Assembly: GCA_013003715.1 (NCBI GenBank)
Contig: JABDIN010000067.1
Location: forward strand, 21,072 to 85,071
Source: Desulfobacteraceae bacterium
GTDB lineage: Bacteria; Desulfobacterota; Desulfobacteria; Desulfobacterales; Desulfosarcinaceae
Direction of reading: 5' to 3'
Length of the DNA stretch: 64,000 nt
How positions within the stretch are numbered: the stretch's first letter is position 1; each line of letters starts with the position of its first letter. The translations under genes and the position numbers were made by a program. The notes below the pieces were generated by a model that saw only the letters and a program-made list of their open reading frames with translations, did no database searches and was not told the origin of the DNA. Below, one piece after another: positions 32,675 through 41,396 of this stretch.

Positions 32675-34030
32675 ATGAGAGAACTATGTCCGACACTTCA
32701 GAAAATTGCCGTTGTAGCGTTGTCTTTCCTTTTTTTCACCGTTACCCATTGTCTTGCAGCTACCGTGGTCACCCTGGCCTGGGATACCAACACGCCCACT
32801 CCTCAGGGGTATCGGGTTTTCAAGCGTAAAATGGGCGAAGCCTATGATTACACGGATCGGGTATACGATGGCACCCGGACCACATGCATTATAAACGTTG
32901 AGGAGGAAAGCGAATACTTTTTTGTGGTCCGGGCATACGATGGCGATGATGAAAGTGTTGACTCCAATGAGGTACACTTTGTCCCGCACGCCAATGGATC
33001 TGAATATGCTTCGGTTCAACCTGATCTGAGCGGGCCGGAATCAACCACTGGCGTTAAGCTGACCCCTTCACTTGCTGCAAACACAACAAGCGGTGTCAAC
33101 GGTGAACTGCACCACAAGACCCATTGGCAGGTCAGTTTCAACCCGGAGTTCAGCGATCTTGTATTTGAACTCGAATCGGCGACCAACCTCGAAGACCTGA
33201 CTATACCGGAACTGATACTTGATGCCGAAACCACCTATTATTGGCGGGCACGACACGGATACGGGAACGGCTCCAAATCCGCCTGGGCCGACCCCTTGTC
33301 TTTCACGACAGTGTCGGCACAAGATTCCCGGGATACGGATTCCGATGGTATCGTGGACAACCAGTCGGTGTCGGATATGAGTTTGGACCTCAACGCCAAT
33401 GGGAAACCTGACGTATTGGAAAACGAGGTGTTGATCATCAGGACAGAGACCGGGCATGAACCGATCGCCATTGAATCCATAACAGACAATGCGAACATCG
33501 TTTCCTTCAAATCCATCAGCGAAGATTCGGTTTATGATACCGACAATAAACCTTCGTTGATGACCTCGGGTATTCTGAGTTTTAAAATTTACCTCCGGAA
33601 TGGGGCTTCCGCCGCTCGTGTAAGGATTCATTTAAACAAGGCGGCACCACAAAACGCGAATTGGTATAAATTCGATGTGGAACAAGGATGGTATATTTAC
33701 GAAGGAGCTGAATTCAGCGCAGACAGATCATCGGTAACCCTCACATTCCAGGATGGCGGCGCAGGGGATGATGATGGTGTCGCGAATGGGATCATTGTAG
33801 ATCCATCGGCCCTGGCACTGGGTTCTGCCGATACCACATCACATCATACCACATCGAACAGTGGTGTTCAGATTGGGGCGGCCACTGATTCATGCTTTAT
33901 TAGCACTGTTTCAATTTTTCCTGCTGATTTTAATGATTCCCACAGTATGCTGATCGCTGTCCTGATGATAATCCTGCTTGCCGGATTGAATGCCTTTGCC
34001 CGTAAACGAAATCGGGAAACAAAATCCTGA
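32675..34030 (+). CDS. Secreted fibronectin-III/choice-of-anchor surface protein, c-di-GMP riboswitch-controlled
   Basis: A 451-residue exported protein. Signal peptide ~1-29 (hydrophobic VALSFLFFTVTHCLA). First fibronectin-III-like domain ~30-105 (ATVVTLAWDTNTP, GYRVFKR, YFFVVRAYDGDD), a second ~145-213 (YYWRARHGYGNGSKSAWADP). Calcium-binding thrombospondin-3-like acidic repeats follow (DTDSDGIVDN, DLNANGKPDVLENE), then a choice-of-anchor U-type domain (~265-375; WYIYEGAEFSADRSSVTLTF, GAGDDDGVANGIIVDP). The end has CFIST, a membrane helix (MLIAVLMIILLAGLNAFA) and a basic tail KRNRETKS: a CTERM-type sorting arrangement. A matrix or adhesion protein is inferred. Confidence 0.85.
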   Translation: MRELCPTLQKIAVVALSFLFFTVTHCLAATVVTLAWDTNTPTPQGYRVFKRKMGEAYDYTDRVYDGTRTTCIINVEEESEYFFVVRAYDGDDESVDSNEVHFVPHANGSEYASVQPDLSGPESTTGVKLTPSLAANTTSGVNGELHHKTHWQVSFNPEFSDLVFELESATNLEDLTIPELILDAETTYYWRARHGYGNGSKSAWADPLSFTTVSAQDSRDTDSDGIVDNQSVSDMSLDLNANGKPDVLENEVLIIRTETGHEPIAIESITDNANIVSFKSISEDSVYDTDNKPSLMTSGILSFKIYLRNGASAARVRIHLNKAAPQNANWYKFDVEQGWYIYEGAEFSADRSSVTLTFQDGGAGDDDGVANGIIVDPSALALGSADTTSHHTTSNSGVQIGAATDSCFISTVSIFPADFNDSHSMLIAVLMIILLAGLNAFARKRNRETKS

Positions 34031-34070
34031 GGCCTCACGTGAGCGAGACCAATTCAATTGTTTGAGGATC

Positions 34071-34123
34071 GTCGGGGAGTTTTTATTGTCCAGCATGCGG
34101 CTCAATTGGAAAAACTCCCCGAC
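34071..34123. repeat. 53-base perfect inverted repeat
   Basis: GTCGGGGAGTTTTT and AAAAACTCCCCGAC are exact 14-base reverse complements separated by 25 bases. The loop itself contains GCATGC and ATTG...CAAT, so an RNA from either strand would form a long stem. There is no T-run after the right arm, so it is not a classic terminator for the upstream gene; transcript stabilisation or a repeat element is possible. Confidence 0.6.
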
Positions 34124-34272
34124 CCCCCAATTGTTTACCTAATTCAAATAGCAGCGTCGGAAATAATCCGATAAGAACAGACTGCCGGCACTGCTGTTTT
34201 CCCCCTTCCCTAAAAAACTGGTCATTCTCAGTTGTTTTCCCGTTTTCCTTTCCCGCCAGATTTTGATATACC

Positions 34273-34301
34273 TTGACAGGTATGGTACTTTAAGCTACTT
34301 A
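34273..34301 (+). promoter_or_regulatory. Candidate sigma-70 promoter for lysS
   Basis: A consensus TTGACA at 34,273-34,278 with a 17-base spacer to TACTTA. It stands about 200 bases before lysS; the -10 is weak. Confidence 0.45.
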
Positions 34302-34501
34302 CCACTGTTCGACGAAGCTTTCTTGTTGGATTGTTTCCTTATTATTTAGTGCCGGAAATCACTATGATTTTAAATTATTCAGATAGTGGAGGCCCTATTG
34401 ATCTGAATTGATCTGACAATTGATCGTCCACAACACCATTACCAATTGCACAGGGATTATATCCAGCAGTTGACAGACTATCCTGAGGGTGAAGGGGAAA
34501 C

Positions 34502-35983
34502 ATGGACAACGCTACGGATTTGTTAAGCAAAAGAAAAGAAAAGATGGTGGAAATGCGAGCCCGGGGGATAAATCTCTTTCCCAATGATTTTCGAGTTTCC
34601 CATACGATTAAAGAGATCAAGTCCTGCATTGAAACGACACCGGAAGAGGTGACGGAAAATTCACCGGTATTTACGGTATCCGGGCGTATGATGGCGATCA
34701 ATAATTTCGGTAAAAGCAGTTTCATCCGATTTCGTGACCGCCATGGCGTTCTTCAAGCCTATGTCAGGAAAGATAAGGTCGGAGATGACTCCTATGCCTT
34801 GTTCAAGCAGATGGATATCGGGGACATTGTAGGACTCACCGGCGGCATATTCCAGACCAAAACCGGGGAGTGGACCTTGCTGGTTTCGGATTTGCGGCTC
34901 CTGTGCAAATCCACTCGCCCGCTACCGGAAAAATTCCATGGCCTGAAAGATCCGGAGAAGCGCTACCGGCAAAGATATCTCGATCTGATAATGAATGACC
35001 AGACCAAGGACATTTTCATTAAAAGAAGCGGAATTATTCAGGCCGTTCGTCAATTCCTGTTGGAAAAAGACTACCTGGAAGTGGAAACGCCAATGATGCA
35101 GCCCATCGCCGGCGGTGCAGAGGCCACGCCATTTAAAACACACCATAACGCCCTTAACATGGATTTGTTTTTACGAATTGCACCGGAGCTATATCTGAAA
35201 AGATTGGTCGTTGGCGGATTTGAGCGGGTATTCGAGATTAATAGAAACTTCAGAAATGAGGGGATATCCACCCAGCACAATCCCGAATTCACGATGCTCG
35301 AGTTTTATCAAGCCTACGCGACCTTCGAAGACCTGATGACCTTGACTGAGGAAATGTTTTCATATGTGGCGCGCGGGGTGAACGGATCTGATAAGATTGT
35401 TTACCAGGGAAATGAGATCAATCTCGGCGGCAAATGGCGGCGTTTGAAGCTGCTTGATGCCTTGGTTGAAATCGGCGGTATCGATCCTGCCCTGTTTGAT
35501 GACAGGGAGGGGTTGTTGAATTTCGCCCGGCAACAACATATCAAGATAACGAAGACCAATCGCATCGGCAAGATTCTGACCAAATTATTCGATGGACTGG
35601 TGGAACCAAAATTGATCCAACCGACCTTTATCACGGGATATCCGGTGGAAGTATCTCCCTTATCCCGGAGAAATGCGGAACAGCCGCATCTCACGGACAG
35701 GTTCGAGTTGTTTGTTGCCGGGCGCGAGCTTGCCAATGGCTTTTCCGAGTTGAATGATCCTGAGGATCAAAATGGCCGATTTTTACAACAGGTCGAGGAC
35801 CGGAAAGCCGGCAATGAAGAGGCGCATCAAATGGATCATGATTACATTGAGGCGCTCGAGTACGGGATGCCGCCCACCGCCGGCGAGGGAATAGGAATAG
35901 ACCGTTTCGCAATGCTGCTTACCGATTCCGCGTCCATCCGTGAGGTGATTTTATTCCCACACATGAGATCAGCCAAGGCCTGA
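34502..35983 (+). CDS. lysS: Lysyl-tRNA synthetase, class II
   Basis: A 493-residue class IIb synthetase that charges tRNA-Lys. The N-terminal anticodon-binding OB-fold (~50-150, RMMAINNFGKSSFIRFRDRHG region) is followed by motif 1 (VRQFLLEKDYLEVETPMMQP), motif 2 (FEINRNFRNEGISTQHNPEFTMLE, here FEINRNFRNEG and HNPEFTMLEF) and motif 3 (PPTAGEGIGIDRFAMLLTD). Length and motifs are standard. GGGGAAAC precedes the ATG. It is followed by lolC/E with only a small gap, so co-transcription is possible. Confidence 0.97.
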   Translation: MDNATDLLSKRKEKMVEMRARGINLFPNDFRVSHTIKEIKSCIETTPEEVTENSPVFTVSGRMMAINNFGKSSFIRFRDRHGVLQAYVRKDKVGDDSYALFKQMDIGDIVGLTGGIFQTKTGEWTLLVSDLRLLCKSTRPLPEKFHGLKDPEKRYRQRYLDLIMNDQTKDIFIKRSGIIQAVRQFLLEKDYLEVETPMMQPIAGGAEATPFKTHHNALNMDLFLRIAPELYLKRLVVGGFERVFEINRNFRNEGISTQHNPEFTMLEFYQAYATFEDLMTLTEEMFSYVARGVNGSDKIVYQGNEINLGGKWRRLKLLDALVEIGGIDPALFDDREGLLNFARQQHIKITKTNRIGKILTKLFDGLVEPKLIQPTFITGYPVEVSPLSRRNAEQPHLTDRFELFVAGRELANGFSELNDPEDQNGRFLQQVEDRKAGNEEAHQMDHDYIEALEYGMPPTAGEGIGIDRFAMLLTDSASIREVILFPHMRSAKA

Positions 35984-36035
35984 ATATGTGGGCAAACCTG
36001 TTGCCCGTCTTTATACTGTCCGACCAATACGACGA

Positions 36036-37268
36036 ATGGGATTTGAATTCTTCATAAGCCGGCGTTACCTGAGAACTAAACAAAAACAATCGTTTATTTC
36101 TCTCATCACTGTGCTGTCCATTGCCGGTGTCGCCATCGGTGTAATGGCGCTCATCATAGTCATTGCCGTTATGGCCGGATTTGAAACCGACTTAAAATCC
36201 CGGATCCTTGGTGTGGAACCTCACCTTGTGATAGAAAAAAAACAAGGGAAATTCATTGACGGCGACAATGTAAAGGAGAAGGTTTCAGCCGTTTCGGGTG
36301 TTAAATCAGCATCCGCATTTATTTCAGCCCAGGTGATGTTGCGATCGGATTCGCGGTTATCGGGTGCCCTTGTTCATGGTGTCCAACCCAATGCCATTTC
36401 CCCCAAAGGTACCAATTGGGAACCGAAGGCTCTGGAGCTTGTTCATACCAAGGTTACACAGGGGAAACCGGCACCAGCGCCGGGTATCATTTTAGGTAAG
36501 GAACTGGCCAGGAGTATCGGTGTATTGAAGGGGGATACCATTCGTCTGATTTCACCCCGCGGAATGATTGCTCCCATCGGCCACCTGCCAAGCATGAAAA
36601 AATTCAGAGTTGTCGGATATTTCGATTCCGGTATTTATGAATATGATGGTTCATATGCCTTTATCCATTTGGATGAAGCCCGGAAATTGATGCGGATGCC
36701 TGATGGGATTACCGGGTTGGAGATTCGGTTGGACGATATCTATGGCGCGGCGGATGTCGGAAAAAGTATCATGGACAGCATCGGTATCGATTATATCGCC
36801 AGGAATTGGATGCAGATGAATAAGAATCTGTTTTCCGCGCTGAAGCTGGAGAAGACGGTAATGTTTATTATTCTGGCCTTAATCGTATTGGTTGCCGCTT
36901 TAAATATCGCCGGATCCCTGATCATGATGGTGATGGAGAAAACCAAGGACATCGCCATCCTGAAGACAATGGGAGCCAACCATAAAAATATCGGTAAAAT
37001 TTTTATTATCAAGGGGTTGGTTATCGGGGCAATGGGTACCGTCCTTGGCACCCTGTTCGGATGTCTTTTATGCATCTTATTGGAAAAATATCAATTTATC
37101 AAACTTCCGGGTGATGTGTATTATATTACCCGGCTGCCTGTGCAGCTCGAAATGGTGGATGTAGGGCTTATAGCGGTGTCGGCCATGGTCATCTGTTTTC
37201 TGGCTACCATTTATCCCGCCCGAAAAGCATCTTGCCTGAATCCGCTCGATGCCATACGCTACGGATAA
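36036..37268 (+). CDS. lolC: Lipoprotein-releasing ABC transporter permease LolC/LolE
   Basis: A 410-residue inner-membrane permease that extracts lipoproteins for delivery to the outer membrane via LolA. Four membrane helices (~20-45, ~265-290, ~318-345, ~372-395) flank a large periplasmic domain; N-terminus FEFFISRRYLRTKQKQSFISL and C-terminus ATIYPARKASCLNPLDAIRYG are family hallmarks. ATG 36036 is chosen because homologues begin MxFExFIxxRYL; the frame is open to GTG 35988. Only one permease gene precedes lolD, so it may act as a homodimer (LolF type) instead of a LolC-LolE pair. Confidence 0.93.
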   Translation: MGFEFFISRRYLRTKQKQSFISLITVLSIAGVAIGVMALIIVIAVMAGFETDLKSRILGVEPHLVIEKKQGKFIDGDNVKEKVSAVSGVKSASAFISAQVMLRSDSRLSGALVHGVQPNAISPKGTNWEPKALELVHTKVTQGKPAPAPGIILGKELARSIGVLKGDTIRLISPRGMIAPIGHLPSMKKFRVVGYFDSGIYEYDGSYAFIHLDEARKLMRMPDGITGLEIRLDDIYGAADVGKSIMDSIGIDYIARNWMQMNKNLFSALKLEKTVMFIILALIVLVAALNIAGSLIMMVMEKTKDIAILKTMGANHKNIGKIFIIKGLVIGAMGTVLGTLFGCLLCILLEKYQFIKLPGDVYYITRLPVQLEMVDVGLIAVSAMVICFLATIYPARKASCLNPLDAIRYG

Positions 37269-37317
37269 ATCTGGATCATTGACTGTACTTGATAGCGACT
37301 TATTGGGATAACTAACT

Positions 37318-37989
37318 GTGATCATTGGCGAAAAAATCTGCAAATCATATTCATCCAGCGGCTCGACGATTCATATTCTCAACAACTTGTCCGTTCGTTT
37401 GGATACCGGTGTGACCTTGGGGGTTATCGGTGCCTCCGGCATCGGAAAATCAACTCTGCTGCATATCCTTGGTACCTTGGATCGGCCGGATTCGGGCGAA
37501 CTCCGCTTTTTTGATGAAGATGTGCTGGGCTTCAATGATGAAAAAATGGCTCGATTCAGAAATCAGTCCATCGGTTTCGTTTTTCAATTTCATCATTTGC
37601 TCCCGGAATTCAGCGCTCTGGAAAATGTGATGATGCCGGCTCTGATTCAGGGAATAGGACAAGAAACTGCAAATGAGACCGCCGAATCCATCCTGGTCCG
37701 GGTCGGTCTGAAAGAACGTCTTTCCCACAAAGCAACCCAATTATCCGGTGGAGAACAGCAACGGGTCGCGCTTGCCCGGGCGCTCGTTATGAATCCAAAG
37801 ATATTGTTGGCCGACGAACCCACGGGAAATTTGGACCGCCAAAATAGCGACCAGATACATGATTTGTTGATGAGCTTAAATGCCGAGTTGAAAATGACCA
37901 TGGTGGTGGTCACGCATAATCCTGAGCTGGCATCTTATATGTCCAGGCGGGTGACAATTGCCGACGGCCGGCTGATGGAACTGGACTGA
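37318..37989 (+). CDS. lolD: Lipoprotein-releasing ABC transporter ATPase LolD
   Basis: A 223-residue ATP-binding subunit. Walker A GASGIGKSTLLHI (~38-50), Q-loop FQFHHLLPEFSALENVMMPAL (Gln-Phe-His-His characteristic of LolD/MacB, in two parts), signature LSGGEQQRVALARALV (~141-156) and Walker B ILLADEPTGNLD (~162-173). The GTG start follows GGGAT about 11 bases upstream. Directly downstream of the permease gene and upstream of bamA. Confidence 0.95.
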   Translation: MIIGEKICKSYSSSGSTIHILNNLSVRLDTGVTLGVIGASGIGKSTLLHILGTLDRPDSGELRFFDEDVLGFNDEKMARFRNQSIGFVFQFHHLLPEFSALENVMMPALIQGIGQETANETAESILVRVGLKERLSHKATQLSGGEQQRVALARALVMNPKILLADEPTGNLDRQNSDQIHDLLMSLNAELKMTMVVVTHNPELASYMSRRVTIADGRLMELD

Positions 37990-38091
37990 CAATAGAAACG
38001 GACACAACCAGACACCCGAACCATCCGATCCGCATGTTGTCGGATAGTGTGGTCAACAGACTTTATCTGAAAATAGGCTGAGGTACTATTC

Positions 38092-40728
38092 ATGATCCTG
38101 CGATTCTGCCTGTCAACCATTTTAATTGTGGCGTTGCTGATAACGCCTTGCCATTCCGATGAAATGATCAATGTGGCGGTGTTTCCCTTTGACATTTATG
38201 CGGATGAGGGGCTGGAGTATCTTCGCTCTGAGATTCAAAGGGCCCTGGGGGATTACCTTAAACAAGAAGGGGCGACCCTTGTTGAGTTGGACAAAACCGC
38301 CCTGGAAGCGCTCCAGCCGGGGGACCTGTCCCCGTCGGCAGTGAAAAAACTTGGTGTTGCCGCCAACGCCGATTTCGTGATCCTGGGTAGTTTAACCCGG
38401 ATACAGGAAAAATACAGCCTGGATGCCAGTGTGATCGATGTGTTTGACACTGCGGCCGGCCCCGTGGACTTTTATACGGAAGGTGAGGGGATTGAGACGC
38501 TTCTGGCCTCGGTAAAGAGACTGTCGCAGCTGTTGGGTAATAAATTGTTCAAGCATCAGCTCATTTCCGATATTGCCATCACCGGAAATGTCAGAATTGA
38601 AACGGACGCCATATTACGGGTGGTCAAATCAAAACCCGGGCAAAAATATTCTCCCAAAGGCATGGCCGATGATCTAAAGGCCATATTTGCGCTGGGATAT
38701 TTCGAGGATATTCGGATTTTGTCCGAGGAAGGGGCGAATGGTAAAGCCATTACGTTCCAGGTTACAGAAAAACCGACCATTAAACGTATCAATTTTTCCG
38801 GAAATCATATCCTTGATGATGATGACCTCAGGGAAGTGCTGACGCTGAATACCGGCGCAATTCTCAATCTTTTTAAAATAAACAATAATATCAGTATGAT
38901 AGAGTTGTTGTACAAGGAAAAAAACTATCACAACGTCAAGGTCGAATATAAGGTCCATGAACTCAAGAAGTCCCAGGCAGACTTAGAATTCATCATTTCG
39001 GAAGGAAAAAAGGTACGCATTAAAACCATCAGTTTCGAGGGTAACCATGCTTACGATGATAAGAAATTAAAAAAGCTGATGAAAACTTCCGAGAAAGGAT
39101 TTTTTTCCTTTTTTACCTCTTCGGGTGACCTGAAAAACGAGGATCTTGATCAGGATATCGCAACACTCACCGCATTTTATCATAACAATGGATATATTTA
39201 TGCAAAGGTCGGGGAACCGCTGGTGGAGTACACCGATGAGTGGATATTCGTAGATATTAAAATTGAGGAAAACGACCGTTTTAAGGTTGGCCGGATTGAC
39301 CTTGAAGGTGATCTTGTCGCCGAGAAAGAACAACTCCTGGCGTCACTTCTGATTAACGAGGAAGAGTTTTACAACCGTGAAGTGGTGCGGAACGATGTTA
39401 CCACCCTAAGTGACCTTTACTCTGATGAAGGATACGCATACGCTGAGATAATTCCCCGCATTGATGAGGATCCTGAAAATCTTGTGGCCAATATCACGTT
39501 TTCCATTAAAAAAGGGGAACACGTATATTTTGAAAAAATCATTATCAACGGCAATACCATCACCCGCGATAAAGTGATCCGGCGCGAACTGGCGGTATAT
39601 GAGCAATCCCTGTTCAGCGGCAAACAACTGAAGCGCGGCGTACGCAATCTGTATCGCTTGGATTTTTTCGATGACATCAGGATTGATACGGTCAAAGGAT
39701 CGGCAGACGATCTCATGGTACTGAAAATTGACGTCACTGAAAAACCAACGGGATTGTTTACCTTCGGTGGTGGATGGAGTTCCGTTGAAAACTTTTTTGT
39801 TACCGCATCCGTCGCACAGAGAAATCTATTTGGGCGGGGTCAGACCTTGCAGTTTAAAGCTGACTTTGGGGCGGTCACCAACAGGTATACCTTGAGTTTT
39901 ACAGAACCATATCTTTTTGATATGCCTTTATCCGCAAAAATAAGCGCATATAACCAGTATAAAGATCAACTGACATACAAAACCGAAAGCATCGGCGGCA
40001 GCGTCGGCTTTGGATATCCGGTATTTGATTTTACGCGGGCATATTTAACCTATGCTTACGATGTTACGGATATTAAGGATATTGAAGATGATGCTTCCAA
40101 GAATGTAAAAGAATTGTCCGGGCAGAATGTGTCCAGCGGTGTAACCGGTGCCCTCAGATATGATTCCCGGGACCGGTTGTTCAACCCGACCGAGGGGGCG
40201 AATCATCGTATTTCCGCGGAGTATACCGGGCTTGGCGGCGACATTGCCTTTACGAAGTATCTGGCCGAAACCGGTTGGTATGTACCCATCTATAAAGGTC
40301 TGGTTGGCTTTGTTCATGGCGAAGGCGGGTATGTGTATAAGAACCCCACGGGAAAGCTGCCGGATTATGAAAAATTTTATCTCGGTGGACCCAACTCGCT
40401 GCGCGGGTTCGGTTACAAAGATATTCATGTGGAAGATAGCGATGGAGATAAAATCGGCGGTAATACCTATGTTCAGGGAAACCTTGAACTCATTTTCCCG
40501 ATTTTTGAAAAAGCCGGCGTAATGGGGGTCGTTTTTTACGATACGGGCAATGTCTTCGGCCGCGAGGAGGCGATCGATGTTGAGAACCTCAGGCAAAGCG
40601 CCGGTTATGGATTTCGGTGGTATTCACCCCTTGGCCCCATGCGCATCGAGAATGGATATATTCTTGACCCGCGGGACGGGGAAGAAACAGGTGGCCGTTG
40701 GGAATTCACCATGGGACAGGCTTTCTAG
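38092..40728 (+). CDS. bamA: Outer-membrane protein assembly factor BamA
   Basis: An 878-residue Omp85-type insertase. A signal peptide (~1-22, FCLSTILIVALLITPCHS) is followed by an extra ~130-residue N-terminal region (NVAVFPFDIYADEGLEYL, TxxELDKTALEALQ) that looks like a TolB-N/ABC-substrate-type fold rather than a POTRA domain. Then five POTRA-like repeats (~155-555; e.g. IAITGNVRIETDAILR, INFSGNHILDDDDLR, ISFEGNHAYDDKKL), and the 16-strand barrel (~560-878) with the conserved loop-6 motif LRGFGY and C-terminal aromatic MGQAF. The N-terminal extension is the only deviation from the usual ~800 residues. Confidence 0.95.
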   Translation: MILRFCLSTILIVALLITPCHSDEMINVAVFPFDIYADEGLEYLRSEIQRALGDYLKQEGATLVELDKTALEALQPGDLSPSAVKKLGVAANADFVILGSLTRIQEKYSLDASVIDVFDTAAGPVDFYTEGEGIETLLASVKRLSQLLGNKLFKHQLISDIAITGNVRIETDAILRVVKSKPGQKYSPKGMADDLKAIFALGYFEDIRILSEEGANGKAITFQVTEKPTIKRINFSGNHILDDDDLREVLTLNTGAILNLFKINNNISMIELLYKEKNYHNVKVEYKVHELKKSQADLEFIISEGKKVRIKTISFEGNHAYDDKKLKKLMKTSEKGFFSFFTSSGDLKNEDLDQDIATLTAFYHNNGYIYAKVGEPLVEYTDEWIFVDIKIEENDRFKVGRIDLEGDLVAEKEQLLASLLINEEEFYNREVVRNDVTTLSDLYSDEGYAYAEIIPRIDEDPENLVANITFSIKKGEHVYFEKIIINGNTITRDKVIRRELAVYEQSLFSGKQLKRGVRNLYRLDFFDDIRIDTVKGSADDLMVLKIDVTEKPTGLFTFGGGWSSVENFFVTASVAQRNLFGRGQTLQFKADFGAVTNRYTLSFTEPYLFDMPLSAKISAYNQYKDQLTYKTESIGGSVGFGYPVFDFTRAYLTYAYDVTDIKDIEDDASKNVKELSGQNVSSGVTGALRYDSRDRLFNPTEGANHRISAEYTGLGGDIAFTKYLAETGWYVPIYKGLVGFVHGEGGYVYKNPTGKLPDYEKFYLGGPNSLRGFGYKDIHVEDSDGDKIGGNTYVQGNLELIFPIFEKAGVMGVVFYDTGNVFGREEAIDVENLRQSAGYGFRWYSPLGPMRIENGYILDPRDGEETGGRWEFTMGQAF

Positions 40729-40828
40729 CGTCGTTTTCGGGACATTGGATGGCATCGATAAAATCGAATATTAAAAAATATACGGACTCCAGTAGCTTCA
40801 AATCTAAACATACAAAGGGGGCATAAGC

Positions 40829-41362
40829 ATGCAAACCGCCAAAACTATTTTAATTTCTATAGTGCTGACACTATTCATCGGCTCGTCAATTTATGGAGCG
40901 GATGTTGCAAAGATAGGCCTTGTAAACTTTCAGAGAATTTTTGAAAACTCGGCTGCTGGAAAAGCAGCAAAAGTTGAAATTAATCAGCAGGGCAAAAAGA
41001 TGGAAGAAGATTTGAAAACCAAGGGCGGTGAGTTGGATCAACTCAAGAAGAAGTTCGAACAGGAAGCGGTTCTGATGGACAAGGCCATGAGAGAGACGAA
41101 AGAGCGTGAATTCCGGATTAAAGTGAATGATTTTAAAACCCTTCAAAAAAAATACGAGTTGGAAATGCAACGGATTCAGAAACAGATCGTGGACCGGTTG
41201 CGTAAAGAAGTGCTCAAAATCGTGGAAGCTATCGGTAAAAAAGAGGGATATCTGATGATCATGGAACAACGCGGCGTCCTTTATGCCCCCACGTCTTTGG
41301 ATATCACCGATCAGGTGATCCAGGGTTACAACGAGTTTTTCGCGAACAACCCAAAATCGTGA
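40829..41362 (+). CDS. ompH: Periplasmic chaperone OmpH/Skp family
   Basis: A 177-residue periplasmic chaperone for unfolded outer-membrane proteins. Signal peptide ~1-24, then a KIGLVNFQRIFENSAAGKAA opening, a long Lys/Glu coiled coil (~45-135) and a C-terminal barrel strand LMIMEQRGVLYAPTSLDIT. The arrangement bamA-ompH-lpxD is conserved in Gram-negatives. GGGGGCAT precedes the ATG. Confidence 0.92.
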   Translation: MQTAKTILISIVLTLFIGSSIYGADVAKIGLVNFQRIFENSAAGKAAKVEINQQGKKMEEDLKTKGGELDQLKKKFEQEAVLMDKAMRETKEREFRIKVNDFKTLQKKYELEMQRIQKQIVDRLRKEVLKIVEAIGKKEGYLMIMEQRGVLYAPTSLDITDQVIQGYNEFFANNPKS

Positions 41363-41396
41363 AGCTCAATTTATCCCGGAAAAAACGGCATTGCAA

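Larger units (their letters stand above)
34031..34501. other. Intergenic region with long inverted repeat, before lysS
   Basis: No gene supported. It contains the 53-base inverted repeat (34,071-34,123) and a sigma-70-like element near 34,273. A palindrome CTCACGTGAG follows the previous stop at about 34,035. The rest shows no recognisable fold or frame. Confidence 0.5.
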
